Shown here piece after piece: positions 20,921-33,461 of a stretch of DNA of 64,000 nt. Source of the DNA: Gnetum montanum (Eukaryota; Streptophyta; Gnetopsida; Gnetales; Gnetaceae); contig MNCI01027158.1 of NCBI GenBank assembly GCA_015680685.1, positions 1 to 64,000 on the forward strand, written 5' to 3'. The stretch's first letter is position 1, and every line of letters begins with the position of its first letter. The position numbers were made by a program, and so were the translations under genes. Below the pieces are notes generated by a model. That model saw only the letters and a list, made by a program, of their open reading frames with translations. It did no database searches and had not been told where the DNA came from.

Positions 20921-23150
20921 GTTGGACATGATTTGGAGAAAAGATAGCAAAGATTTTAATGGACAATGTGTATATTGAGGAAAACAAGTAGCAGCAATGA
21001 ATGTTATGGTTGAAAATTGAAAATTGAGATACCATTGCAGTAAAAATTATGATTTACATACCCAATGTAGATTTTATATGCTTTTGTATGCATGCCTGAA
21101 TCCAGCGTGAACGATTCATCAAATTTTCTTGGGAATCGTGAATCTCCAACACATATGTAAAGATAAAAAATAAATAGGAAGCTGTGTTAGAATGCACTTG
21201 AGGTGCACATGAGAAAGTCCATTTTGCAATGATTTTGAGGAAGATTCCCATGTTGTTAGTGATAGTGAATCTTGCAGTGGAGCTTGCAAATTGGTCATGG
21301 CTGATACATCAGCGGGTGGAAGTTGGGTGTGATTTGTGGGCATATTCCACACATATAATGTGGTGATGTTTTCATACACGTCATTGTCAGCATCGATCTC
21401 AGCTTTATGATAGACAAAGGTATCATGTTAGTGGCTAGTTAGTTCTTCCTACTTCTCATCCTGAAATTTCTTCTAGAGTAAGATTCTTAAAGGTTAGGAT
21501 ATAACATCCTATATTTTTAGATTTTTGGTATGTATGTTCTTTTATTGAGATTGTGTTGGTAGGTTAATAAGTGTGTTATGCTTGTTGGTAGTTTGATATA
21601 TTTTATGGTTATGTAATTAATATCTCATGAACTTTTTTTGTGTTATGTGTTACCTTGTAGCAAATTCCTAATATATATAAAATTGTCTCTTTGAGTTTAT
21701 TAATTGTTTATGATTATGATACCATTGGCTCTATTTTAAAGGTTTAAAGGTTTATTATAATTGGTAAGGTTGCTAGTGTTCACTGTTAACTACATTTTAA
21801 GGCTTCAAAAACCGAAAGGAGGAATTTCATTGAAGATGTAAATTATTAACAACTTAAATAACTTTGCCCACTGCTTTACTAGCATGCCAATACCATGCTC
21901 AATCATAAAAACTTAGGGTCTCCTCACAATTTTCTCGGAAGGGCACATTTTAGCTGCATGTTTCAAATTTTAATATTTTCTTTTTCATTAAATTTTAAAA
22001 TTNGCATGTTTCAAATTTTAATATTTTCTTTTTCATTAAATTTTAAAATTATATTACATGCCATTTAAACAATTTATTTTCAATAAGATTATTTAGATGT
22101 TGGATGTCTGAGATAAGCAATTTTTTTTTGGCTAAGATTTTGGACAAGAGGCCAACTAACAATTAGAGATTGGTAAAGCTAAATACTTTTTCGTTAATAA
22201 CCAATAATATTTCATTAATAATCATCAAGGAGAGGTTATAGGTAATGCTAAATGATATTCCATACATAAACCTAGAGAGATATCTTATCTTTAACACTAT
22301 TCATACTATTAGCATATTTGTTCCAAATAATCTATGGCTTCTATATTTATATCTTCTTATTGCAATGCATAAGGAATAAAATTCAAAAAGTCCCAGGAAT
22401 ATGTATGGAAACACTCCCTGGAAACTCAAAATATTTTGCATCATAACATTTTGTACCAAACTTGGAATTAGTTATCCTTCTTATCATGCAATCATAGTGA
22501 TATGAAAATACATAAAATTTAGTAAAATTGCAACTTGGATCATTTTTAATCTAGGAGATGAACTAAACTCAATTTTTTTTATTTTTTATTTTTTGCAAGA
22601 TTCTCTTGGCCAAATTATAGGTATATATATTAAATATATAGCTAGGCTAATTTAAAAAGTTCATAATCTATGGACTAAAAATTATTCCAATCTTAAAAAA
22701 GACTAAATAATAATATTCTTTAATATTTGTAAGAATTTAGGGTACTTAAAATTTTAAATTTTTGGTCCTTAAAATTTTAAGTATGATCTTGTGCAACTGA
22801 AGAAAAGACAGAAAGACAGGAAGAAACAAATCTAGAAAAGGCTCAAAACAAACATAGAAGCAAAGCTGCTACATAAAACATTTTCGAAGAGTCTCACCTC
22901 TCTTCAGTATGTTTACACTAGCGATGCTGGAATGTGCTTTGAGAAACAAGTGCATTATGAGAATATATAGTGTCCCATCTTATAAAGATAATTAAAATCC
23001 ACTACGTGCAATAATTAAAGTAGGCCCCACTCATTTAGGCCGAGATGGGAATGGGACGTTGCACTTGAATTTATTCTTGACAAGGAAAGAATGAAGTTTT
23101 CTTGGATTCCTTTAGCAAGTGATTGCATCAGGAATGATGTTCTAGAGACT
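20921..23150. other. AT-rich stretch without recognisable genes
   Basis: Short minus-strand reading frames at 21054-21379 have no recognisable motif. The rest is AT-rich, without LTR ends, RNA genes or conserved domains that I can see. It contains an assembly join at 22003. Confidence 0.5.
21956..22050. repeat. 47-bp duplication across a single N (assembly join)
   Basis: Identical 47-bp blocks (21956-22002 and 22004-22050) flank one N at 22003. This is what an unmerged contig overlap looks like, so it is probably not a biological tandem repeat. Confidence 0.85.
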
Positions 23151-23159
23151 CAGATCTTT

Positions 23160-25060
23160 TTGGCAGAGCTAAGTAAGTATAAGGTTTAGGAGGGTCCTCA
23201 AGTAAAAGGATTTAGTGGAAGGACTAAAATCCAATTTGAAGATAAGAGGAGTTTGTTTCCTATTGTGAACATCATGGCATTGATGAAGCTGTTTAAGAAG
23301 ATGCCACCTAGAGGAGGCAGGGACAAAGTTAAAGCAATGGACCAAGAAGTGAGAAGGATATCCTTGAGTGTGAAGTTGCTGATAGAGTTGTTGTCAAATC
23401 TACTACAGATCACCGAGGCAAAATTCTCTGATAAGGTATCATTTAAGCTCAGCAACAATGAAAAATTTCTTCTAATGGTGTGAATGCTAAGAGGAGAAAG
23501 GGATGTACTGATAAGCATTCAAGGATTTTTTATAACACTTGGTAGATAGAATACCAATGTTGACAAAGTTAGAACCCTTGAAGAAGGATACATCTAAAAT
23601 GTTGGATGAGGTGCTAGATACAGGAGTAATATTGATGGTAGGATAGAAAGAACCATATTGATCAAGTAGCTAGAAGAGAAAACCTTGTGAACGACTCCAA
23701 ATTCCAAAGGCATCATTAATGTACCTTTTGTAGTAAAGAAGATGACTGGAGCCTGGTGTAGAGAAAATTTGTTTCTCTAAGTGACACAGAAATAAGCAAG
23801 CATAGACAACGGAAAATTTGTTACCCATGGTGGTGCCTCAAATCTATTTATAGAAGACCCCGTTGAACTCCAAGAAATGTTCTTGAAGGATAAAAAAGAT
23901 AAGCTCTATGAAGGCATTGATGTAACAGACTTGAAAATCAAAAGGGTTATCATGAAAATATGACTTAACCATAGCTTGAAGAGTAGTGAGGCCATTATCC
24001 ATGGGAATGCTAGGATAGAGAGATTCTACATCAAAAATGAAAAGAAACACATTTTGAGGTAGGAATCTAGAGTGAAGGTTTCAAATCAAGGCTGACGAGT
24101 CTAAAAGATTATATGGTTGAGAACATAGGCTGGGGAAAAGTAGGTAGTGGAGCAAGCGGGAGGCTAGTTCAAGCAAATAGCTTGAATACGAGCAAATAGG
24201 ACAACCAAAAAGAATAGGTTTATGAATTTTAGGAATCAAGTAGAAAGTATAGGGTTTGAAAGCAAAGACTTTCAAAAGGGAACCCTTAAAATCAAAAAAA
24301 AAAAAAACTAAGGAAAGTGATTGATCATAGATAAAAGTGGACAATGAAGGATTTTCCATGGAATGACATCCACTTGTTGGTAGATGTCTAAATCTAATAA
24401 TTGTCCAATGGCCTCTTAATAGTACCAAGAGGAGTCTAGAACACAAACACCTAGATTTTTATCAACAAGACGAACCATAATTCTTTAATCTTTATAGAGT
24501 TTATAAAGAGCTCCAAGAAGACATCAAGGAAGTGGAGGCCTGCAAGAAAAATATAAAGAAGAAAGAGTAGCCTCAAGAGATAAGAGACAATCAAGAATAA
24601 ATGTCTTCAGGTGCTGGTTGAAGCTGCTGATAGGTAGGTTCCACTTACTTCGAAAACATAACTTCATCTTAGCAAGACAAATTGCTTCTAAGAAAGGTAA
24701 AGGAGATTCATTTACCTCTTCTAGATTGTCATTGAAGAAGTTGAGTAGCCGAAGAGGTCTGATGAAGGTAGTGAATTCCTTGAGAACTACACCACGATCC
24801 ATGGGAAGAGGGCAAGGAATTAGTTTAACGCCAATCCCTAGAACTTTGATTTCAGCAGAAGAAAGAAATCTTGATGAAAAATTATGAATGATGAAGTTAA
24901 AAATGTGATTTTCTACCTTGTGGACTGTCTTACACTCGAAGAGAAGGTAAGCGTAAGAGTTCTGGGAAATGGCCAAGAGCAAGAAGTTCAACCACACATA
25001 GGAGGATAGTTTTTGAACTTTCTTCAGGAAGAAGTCTAGCTTGATGTTCTTAGCTGTGGT
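23160..25060 (-). pseudogene. Penelope-like element reverse transcriptase relic
   Basis: Minus-strand blocks, in order, match the layout of Penelope-like RT rather than LTR or LINE RT. They are: LSSAEIKVLGIGVKLIPCP (in 24997-24524), DKNLGVCVLDSSWYY and EAIGQLLDLDIYQQV (about 24370-24480), YLIPKIHKP (about 24240), LFIFDVESLYPSIPMDNGL with FILQEHFLEFNGVFYK (24050-23844), then NILDVSFFKGSNFV and LNAYQYIP, and a tail with FASVICSRFDNNSISNFTLK (23518-23198). 'DVESLYPSIP' corresponds to RT motif A and 'PKIHKP' to the preceding conserved motif. Stops and frameshifts separate the blocks. I could not find a GIY-YIG endonuclease after the RT, so the copy is either endonuclease-less or truncated. Confidence 0.7.
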
Positions 25061-25314
25061 GTAGATTGTGCAAATTTGTGTTGCTAATTCATTTTAGCAT
25101 ATACTTACACCATTCAAGTATGGAAAGATCAAATTCATAGTTCACATAACTCCAACAATATTAAAAATTAAGAAGATAGCAAGTAGAAGAAAATAAAATC
25201 TAAATTACTTAATTACTAAAACTAAAATTTTTACTTAATGAAATCCCTTGGATCTATCTGACCAATTTTAGAATTTATTTTACAGATTTTCTTTTTCAAA
25301 ATGTATAACTGAGT

Positions 25315-25386
25315 ACTACCTAGTAGAATCAAACCTATGGCCTCAAGTTACTAGGCTAAGACTTTTACCACTATGCCAACACCTCA
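25315..25386 (-). repeat. tRNA-derived SINE-like head
   Basis: On the minus strand an A-box-like TTGGCATAGTGGTAAAAG is followed about 40 bases later by a B-box-like AGGTTTGATTCTA. This is the internal pol III promoter layout of tRNA-derived SINEs. There is no intact tRNA fold. Similar pieces occur at 34395-34470, 34518-34580 and 35660-35720. Confidence 0.45.
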
Positions 25387-25783
25387 TTTTTTGGAAATCA
25401 TCAAGATATATTAGATACTAAAAATATACATGCAATGACTTTTGAACACATCATTAAAAAAAGTACTAAGTATTCTTGGTAACATTTAGAATAAATTAAC
25501 CACATTTGCAACTACAATATCCAATCCCATATATGTCTAATGTGCTCAAACATAGAATATTAGAAGAAAATGTGGTATTCATATTTAGTGCTATTTATAT
25601 GATATATTCATTCTTCACAATGAATTTTGAGCCACCTACCTATTTCAGCTTTCATATAATGAGATCCTATTCATGCTCTACTAATTTGGCATTGTAAATG
25701 ATGAAGAATACTGGTCAATAACTAGTTTAACATTAAATTAAGGCCTCCCTTCATACTTTTCAAATACAAATGTGTTTTCCTTT

Positions 25784-26717
25784 TGATGAATCATTAGTTG
25801 GCTGGGATATCGCTAATACTATATTGCATCTATTTGACAAAAAGTCAAATTTTGTCCACCAATAATATTATATCTATAATGTCACATATTCGATATTATA
25901 GCACAAGCTATGTCATCATAGACTTAATATTGCAAGATGCATGTATGCCTATAAATATGGAACATGGGCACATGATCTAAGAAGCTTTCATTCCATCCTT
26001 ACGTAGATTCTTGCAATTTCATTTCATAGTTTTAGCAATAGAGTGAATGTCCGCAGTGTGGTGTTGAGCTATGTACAAAATCTTTATTCGGGTGACGTGT
26101 ACTTAGGCATAGTTCATGTCTAAAAATAAAGATTGAGATTGCCTATTATCATTGTAGCATCCACTTAGTTTTACTGCTTTACTTAGCATAGTTTCTACTA
26201 TTTTCTTTGTTTCATCATTTACATTTTCAAGTACTTTACTTTATTGTTCAATAGTAAAGTGAAATGAGTACGACTAGTTTTGAGTGTTTAAGTGTAATTG
26301 TTTAGTAATCCTAGTAGTGTTATTGCTTAGTTCACCTAGTAGCATAACACTTGGTAACCCAGTAATGGTTACTTGAGTCCAATATGTGTATGGTAAGCCA
26401 AGATTGAATGCTCATCACTCTAGGCTAGAGTAGATTTACATTACTATCATTACTTAGACTTTGGAGTAATCTTTATTTTCAATTATGTTTATCTCTAGGG
26501 GTAATTAGGGCCTAGCAACATCAATTATCATATGCCTCACTTTGGACTAAACCAGACGTGACAAAGCTACCACTAGTCCAAGTGGGAAGACAACATTCTA
26601 TGATTAATGCTTAACAATCTAGATGCCAGAACTAGTCTCATCCATGGAATTCAACCAGATCATGTGTGAACACTTATGACTCATATGGTTGGGCATAGGG
26701 ATACCTGTTGCTCATCA
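25784..26717 (+). repeat. 5' LTR of the 25.8-kb element
   Basis: The U3 part holds several GATATC-type words (25805-25900, partly decayed), followed by a TATA box (TATAAATAT, 25950-25958) and the element-conserved segments TTCATTCCATCC and GCAGTGTGGTGTTGAGC. It ends in CTCATCA, directly followed by the primer site. Confidence 0.92.
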
Positions 26718-26736
26718 TTGGCACTATTTCCAGGAA
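26718..26736 (+). other. Primer-binding site resembling tRNA-Asp complement
   Basis: TTGGCACTATTTCCAGGAA starts at the LTR end. It matches the Athila-type tRNA-Asp primer site (TGGCGCCGTTGCCGGGGA) at 12 of 18 positions, and the mismatches are nearly all G-to-A or C-to-T changes expected of methylated DNA. Confidence 0.6.
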
Positions 26737-26849
26737 TAGTGCTAACTATCTAGATTAGTTATATTATACACAATTGCTGTAAACATATTAATGATCTATC
26801 TTATAGAAAACATTAATATTTTAAGTCATACACACTATCAAATGAAATC

Positions 26850-28400
26850 ATGTCTTGTTCACATAGGGCCAAGAATGCATCACATGATGAAAACACTCGT
26901 AGGAGAAATGATAGGATATATACCAAAGAAAATTGGAGTGAACAAACTCAAACAAGGGTTTCATATGCTCATTTTGACCCTTACTACATGCAAGGACTAC
27001 GTTCAGTTGGTGCAGATAATCTTGGAGAAGATGGAGTAAGTCCTAGAACAAGGAGGGCCTCAAGGCCTAGGACCTTCTCCAAACCTAGAAGAGATACATT
27101 AAGGGATCAAAGGGGAAAATACAATGACCATGGCAATTCTCCTAGTTCACCATCTTCTTCTTTCTCTTGCAAGTCTAGTTCTGATGAGGATGAACATAGG
27201 TATAGAAATAGGGATCAAGATGAAGATAGAAGTAGAAATAGACAATATCATCAAAGTGAGCATAGAAAATATCATCATAATCAAACCAATAGAAATAGAA
27301 ATCACCACCATGACATGTCTAATGATGATGAATCCTTGTTGACTATTAGGAGCATGACATAGATGATGGGGGTAGTTAGAATACCCCATAGGCATCAAAG
27401 GGAAAGTTGCATTAAAAAGCTTGATATGAATAACATCCATAAATTTTTAGGAGGCTATAAATCTAATCCACAACATCACTTACAAGCCTCCCATGATTCC
27501 CACACCTTGCAAAACATCGAGAGTGAGTGGCAAAAGCTTAAGCTCTTTCCTATGATACTAGTTGATGAAGTTGAAAGTTGGTATAGATCATTAGAAGCAG
27601 ATTCAATCCATCGATGATTCACAATGCTAGAACTCTTCAATGAGAAATACCATACCTATGCAAGAGTGTCTAATCTGAAGAAACAAATCCAAGAATGGAT
27701 GCAAGAAAAACATGAATCCTTGGATGTGGCCTTGGATAGATACTATTCACTAGTACATAGATGTCTAGGCCATGATTTCTCTCAAAAAGAGTAGCTTTTC
27801 CACATCATAGATGGACTCCATAACCAAATGAGAGAGACCCTTGGGATTTATGCCCAAGTTCAATTATCTGAATTAAAATCCCATCAAATACAAAGGCTAA
27901 TTGAGCGAGTGGCAAAAGAAGAAGGAGAGCTATGTAAACTAGTGAATGTAGAGGAATATAACTAGGATCCAACTCTTCATAAGAAGGGGATCCATATCTA
28001 TGATGAGGAAACAGAGGCAACTCTTGACGACGTGATTTCACAATAGACCCTATTAATATAAAAGTCTATCATTGAGCTTAAGGTAAGGATAGATAACATG
28101 TGGGAGTTGATAAATGACAAAATTATGGCTTGAGTGAAAACCATAGAGGAGAGAGTAATGCAAAAAAGAATATAGTAAGCAAGAAAAGAAAAGATAACAA
28201 AGAAATAGGTAGGAATAGTTATTGGCAAAAAGGAAAAATAGTTTTAGGAGAAGAGGTTGTAGACTCAACCACAAAAAAGGATGATGGACGTGACATCTGC
28301 CTATATGGCCATCCAAAGGGTTATTACCCAGTCATTTTACATCTACATGAGTATTGGGCTTTTTCTTTGAATCCTAAGTTTGTACAAAAGTAAATGCCTA
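26850..28400 (+). pseudogene. Athila-like gag (decayed)
   Basis: An open N-terminal segment (26850-27362) begins MSCSHRAKNASHDENTRRRN and is rich in Arg, Asp and His (DQDEDRSRNRQYHQSEHRKY). After a stop the gag core follows: LDMNNIHKFLGGYKSNPQHH, NIESEWQKLKLFPM, DEVESWYRSLEADS (27363-27617), FNEKYHTYARVSNLKKQIQE and LDRYYSLVHRCLGHDFSQKE. It parallels the gag fragments at 51336-52318 and 62000-64000. A zinc-knuckle-like remnant (DICLYGHPKGYYPVILHL) is near 28290-28350 with its Cys residues lost. Several stops make it non-functional. Confidence 0.8.
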
Positions 28401-31400
28401 GGAAATTACCTTATTCACAAGCTAATTATAGATAGTCCTACAACCAATTGTACTATCCCAATGGGACTTCTTACCAGTCTCAACACTACTATCATACGTA
28501 GTAGCAAAACCCAAAGTCATGGGGGAGGCCATCATTAAACTAACACTACCCTTATTACTAGCTGGACTTGTATGGATATTATGTTCAATAACTTGTTTCT
28601 CCAAATGGTTTTACATCCTCTACCTCGAATCACTACTATCACTTTCCCGAATATCATCAACCCACAGCATCCCCTATGGGATCACCATCCCAAACCTCTT
28701 ATCCTCCATAATCTCCTCAATATTCTCATACTTCCCTCCACGATATGTCACTACTAACAACATAGGGAGGATTGGCACCACACCATCAATGGAAGAATGC
28801 CACTTGTACTATGAACATATAACTAAATGATAATGTTAATAGATCTCAACAAAAGCCTTGAAAAAATTTATTCTTTAGGAAAATTTCCTCACATGGGCAT
28901 AAAACTCATAGACCTACTAACTCATCAGAACCAGCATAGGGCTAGCCAAGTGCAACACCCTTTCTCACCAAAATAATGTCTCCCAATCTGATGCAAGAGC
29001 CAACACCCATTACCACCTTAGTGCAAAACATAATAGATAAACCTATAATTGTGGAGAGATCGATAATTCCATGCATTACTACTACAAGAAAAGGGTGTAA
29101 TCATGGATTAACACTCCAAAACATCAACATAGTGACCATTTCATTCCACAACAACAACAATAAACAACCAGTGTGTGCAACCAAAAGAGCAGAGACCACC
29201 AAACCAAAAGAAACCCTATGGCCACTAACTGAGAATCAAAAACTATCTAACACATGCATGGAAACATCTAAAACACTTACTAATTCCCAATTTAAGAAGA
29301 TGACTCCAACTAAGGGCCCAAAAACAAAACAATTAGATCATAGCCATATGCCAAAGGGGAAAGAAAATAGGGACTTAAATGATCATAACTCCACTACGAT
29401 TAAAATTATATGGGATGATAATCAAAAAGTTACATTACTAAACATGGTCGATGAACCACCTACAGTGTTTGACCAAGGAGATTTAAGGAGCATTTTCTAA
29501 ACACTCACCCATGAATTTAGTCATGAGGGAGATACTTTACTTTGATTTCAAAATTAATAAGTGATTTTTCCAATTTTTTGTTTTATAATTCTTTTCATTT
29601 TTCACATTCTTTGACATTTTCTTATTCTTTTATGCTTTTCCATTCTTCAAATTTTCATATTCTTTTACATTTTTTAATCCTTTCACATTTTTCAATTCTT
29701 CAAAAAATTTTCATTCTTTACATTTTTTCAATTCTTACTATCTTTTCCATTTCTTTCCTACTTTTTTTTTCAAATCCTTTGTACATAATTTTCACTACTA
29801 ATAAGACACCTCATAAATAAAAACAAGATGTAGCTCAATGTTGTAGAGATTTCACTATGTTATCAAATCATAAGGAACTGATCATTTATACAGTGAGATT
29901 ACACCATCCATTCATCCATTCCATTAATAAGAGGTTCTTACCATGGCCATAATGATATTCTTTTCATCATAAAAATAAGAATAAACCTATGATCATTATG
30001 CCTAGACAGAAGAGTGAGGAACCAAGTGGGAATGCAAAGGGTGTGATATCAAGGGGATTTGTGGGTTCTCTTGGCTTACTGCTATGGGTTCTATCCTATT
30101 GCTAAGGAAGTATTATATCCATGTAGATCTAATGAAAAATGGAAGTAAGAGTACAATAAGGGTTGCCTTACCATGTCACTGTAAAGACATGTTACCCATT
30201 CCTGAAGGTAGTCCTATGGTAAGGTTGACATAGTTAAAAATAAAACTCATGCACAAAATAAATTTCTAGGGGTCCCACTAGAAATTCATGTTACCCATGC
30301 TTGAAGGTAGGTGGCTTCTGAGGAATCTAAAAAATAATCATAATAAAATGTGCAATGAATAAACTCCTACCTTGGACAATACACTAAGTGGTAATGCTTC
30401 TTACAACAGTGGTAGTCTTGCGGTTGTAACTCTTAGAGATGAAACAATGTGATGTCATTGGAATGTGGTTTGGACTTGGTTTGCATCTTAAAAATAAGGG
30501 CTAATGATTACCTTAACCATCAATAACACACAAGGATTCGTTATGCCTATGGTTATATATTTCACGTCCCAATTTTAGCAATCCATTCTAAAGTCCATCT
30601 CATCTCACTGTATATTTAATCATAAATTGTGGTTTTCTATAATATAGTGTTAATTTTTTGAATCTGGAGATACTAACATGTGTGTTTTTCTAAACAGGTA
30701 TGTCTTACATTTAACTCCTTGAGTGCCATAGGACACTCTTAGGCATGGTTATACAAGGGCATTAAGGGCTAGAGCCTGCTTTGTGGAGGACCCACTTGTA
30801 TAACTCTTTTATTTCATACTTGCCAAGCAATTCCACATCACCTTGTGCCTTTTGAAACATTTAATAAAATTGCCATATCATCTAATAATCTATTTTTACA
30901 TCAAAAATTCATTATCCATTTCTTATCCATACCATAAACTTTCGTTGCATAAGATTCCTTCTTCATGAACCTTGAATGCTAAATTGTTGAAAATTGTGCA
31001 TCACTCATGGCCCATGACCCTTTGGACAAGCTTTACATCTTCCAAAGATTCCATTGGACTCATTTTTTCTAAGAAAAATCAATGAAAATTTTGAACTTTA
31101 TAATGGTAACATTGTAGTTACAATGTTGTAAGCACCTACGATGTCGCACATATAAAAATAGTATATATATGCATAGGAGTTAGTAAAATTTTTCATTTCT
31201 CTCAATTGTAGCAAGAGAAGTTTTTGCTGTTTTTCCTTAGCCCTTTTGCACACTAGTTTATAAAGGCCATAACTTCACTTTTGTAGCTCTAATTTCTAAG
31301 ATTCTTCAATCCTATTGATCTCGGAGCACTTAACTTAGTCATTGGGGAAGGGGTGGGAAGGATGCATTGCATGATATAAGCGAACAAAAATTTGAAAATT

Positions 31401-31741
31401 TTAGCCACAAATTCCTAACACTTGAAAGATATTATAAAGGGTAAGTACAAGGAGATAATAAGAATATTAAAGTTAATTAATCAAACTAAGGCCAAAAAGA
31501 TTCAAATAATACTCTTAATAGATCATGTCAACTATTTTAGGCCATAATGAGAAAGGAAAATGATAGAAGATCATAAATAAGTATAAGATATAACAATTAA
31601 GGGGTTCCTTTTTAAAAAAAATTTAAACTCTACAATTGCAATAAGATAAGAACTTGATCTAACCAAGGGTATGAGCAATGTAAAGAACTATTAAGAATTG
31701 ATAGGAACATCTTAATAATTTCAAAACCTTGCTGATTGTAA
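28401..31741 (+). other. Interior of the 25.8-kb element without pol
   Basis: An open frame of 174 codons at 28976-29500 has no recognisable motif and may be the end of gag. No protease, RT, RNase H or integrase motif is seen in any frame. A T-rich low-complexity tract (ATTTTTCA/ATTCTTTT units) occupies about 29545-29790. The rest is AT-rich and unassigned. Confidence 0.55.
29545..29790 (+). repeat. Pyrimidine-rich low-complexity tract
   Basis: About 245 bases of imperfect TTTTCATTCTT-type units on the plus strand. There is no coding potential beyond a Phe/Ser-rich artefact frame. Confidence 0.75.
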
Positions 31742-32340
31742 ATGGCCCAGAAGAGGATACCAGAAGGAGGGCCTTCACAACACAAGAGCAAAAGAGTAAG
31801 AGGTTGTGGAAGAGGTTGAGTGGGGGAACAAATCCCACAAGTAAAACATGTGAAGAAGAAGCTCAATCATACAAAATTCATTAAGAAACTATTGCTATTA
31901 ATCACTTAGCCCAAGGAGAGGCAGAAATTCCACAAGCACCTAAATAATGACAATGACTCACACTGTTACCAAATTGCCTCCAGGCCATCCAAGAAGATAG
32001 ATCATGTCCATGATCATTGTGGAACTAAATTTTGGTCATTTTATGGAATTTGCTCCAAAAGTAGTGAAGACACAACTTCAAGTGTCTCTATTATGGCCCA
32101 CACTAACTAATAGCAGTGAATAGAACTTAGAAGAAACCTACCAATTATGATAGAACAAATAGGTCAATGCTACAATGAAACTTGAAGGAGTCTTTGTGCC
32201 ATACTTAATAGAGAGGACATATGGAGAAAGAAGATAGGAACAAAAGAGTAGAAAGTTTCTAGAAGCTTGACAACAAAGGAAAGAAGTTGATGAAAGGGCC
32301 ACCACCACCAAAAATATGAACTACATCAAGCCACTTCAAA
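31742..32340 (+). pseudogene. Remnant of the post-pol extra ORF (copy A)
   Basis: Starts at the ATG at 31742 with a basic segment containing GGPSQHKSKR, matching GGPSQGASKR in the copy at 39156, and continues with parallel segments (CSKSSEDTTSSVSIMAHTN). The flanking 3' sequence, just before the 3' LTR, also matches the 41.87-kb copy. Relative to that copy about 1.6 kb of the middle is missing. It is too decayed to make a protein. Confidence 0.6.
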
Positions 32341-32512
32341 TTTTGTTTTTTTTTTCATGTAACTATGCCAATTTTGTACATGCCACCGCAGCACTCAGAG
32401 TTAGTCAGCAGTTAAAGTCAATCAATAATCCCATACTTTCCTAATATTTTGTAAGGAACTTGTTGATCCTTTTGTTCACTAAAGGATGATTTTTTAGTCA
32501 GTTATGGGTGTA

Positions 32513-33461
32513 TGATGAATCATCAGTTGGTCGGGATATCACTGATGTTATATCACATCTATTTGACAAAAAGTCAATTTTTGTCCACTAATGATATCGT
32601 AACTATGATATCATATCTACAATGTCACATATTTGATATCATAGCACAAGCTACATCATCATAGATTTGATATTGCAGGATGCATGCATGCCTATAAGTA
32701 TAGCACTTGGACACATGATTCAAAGACCTTTCATTCCATCCTTAAGTAGATTCTTATAGTTTTGTTTTGTAGTTTTACCAATAGAGTGAATGCCTGCAGT
32801 GAGGTGTTGAGCAGATGTATGGAATATTTACTTGCAAGAAGTGTACTCGGGCATAGTTTGTGTCTGGAAATAAAGAGTGAGATTGCTTTTCATCATTGCA
32901 ACATCCACTTAGTCTTACTGTTTTACTTAGCATAATTTTTACTATTTTTCTAGTTTAATCAGTTACATTTTTAAATACTTTACTTTCTTGTTCATTAATA
33001 AAGCAAAATGAGTACAATTGGTTTTGAGTGTTTAAGTGTAATCATTTAGTAATCCCAATAGTGTTATTGCTTGGTTTGCCTAGCAGCATACTGCTTGGTA
33101 AGCTAGTAATGGTTACATGAACCCAAGATGTGTACAGTAAGCCAAGATTGGATGATCATCATTCTAGGGTAGAGTAGATTTACATTACTATCATTACTTA
33201 GACTTTGGACTAAATTTTATTTCCAATTATGTTTATCACTAAGAATAATTAGGGCCTAACAACATCAATTATCATATGTCTGACTTTGGACTAAACCATA
33301 CATGACAAAGCTGTGACTAGTCAAAGTGGAAAGACAATGTCCTATGATCAATGTTTAATAATCTAGATGCCACAACTAGTCCCATCCATGGAATTCGACT
33401 AAATCATGCGTGAATGCTTGTGATTCATCTGGTTGGGCATAAGGATACCTGTCACTCATCA
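32513..33461 (+). repeat. 3' LTR of the 25.8-kb element
   Basis: Direct copy of 25784-26717, preceded by the purine-rich GTTATGGGTGTA. The GATATC-type words at 32535-32640 are better preserved here, and a TATA-like CTATAAGTAT lies at about 32692. Followed by the duplicated CCTTT. Confidence 0.92.

Larger units (their letters stand above)
25784..33461 (+). mobile_element. Non-autonomous Athila-like LTR retrotransposon, 7.7 kb
   Basis: Direct LTRs 25784-26717 and 32513-33461 both start TGATGAATCA and end CTCATCA. The pentamer CCTTT occurs immediately before (25779-25783) and after (33462-33466), so this is one insertion. The interior holds a decayed gag, no recognisable protease, RT or integrase, and a remnant of the extra ORF that follows pol in the related copy at 52.3-64 kb. 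It therefore looks like a pol-less derivative that depended on a relative. The LTRs have diverged noticeably, including an indel of about 19 bases. Confidence 0.92.

Noticed and set aside
21054-21379. Minus-strand frame as the missing N-terminal part of the hAT gene beyond the Tat insertion
   Set aside because: No BED zinc-finger or other hAT N-terminal motif could be found in any frame.
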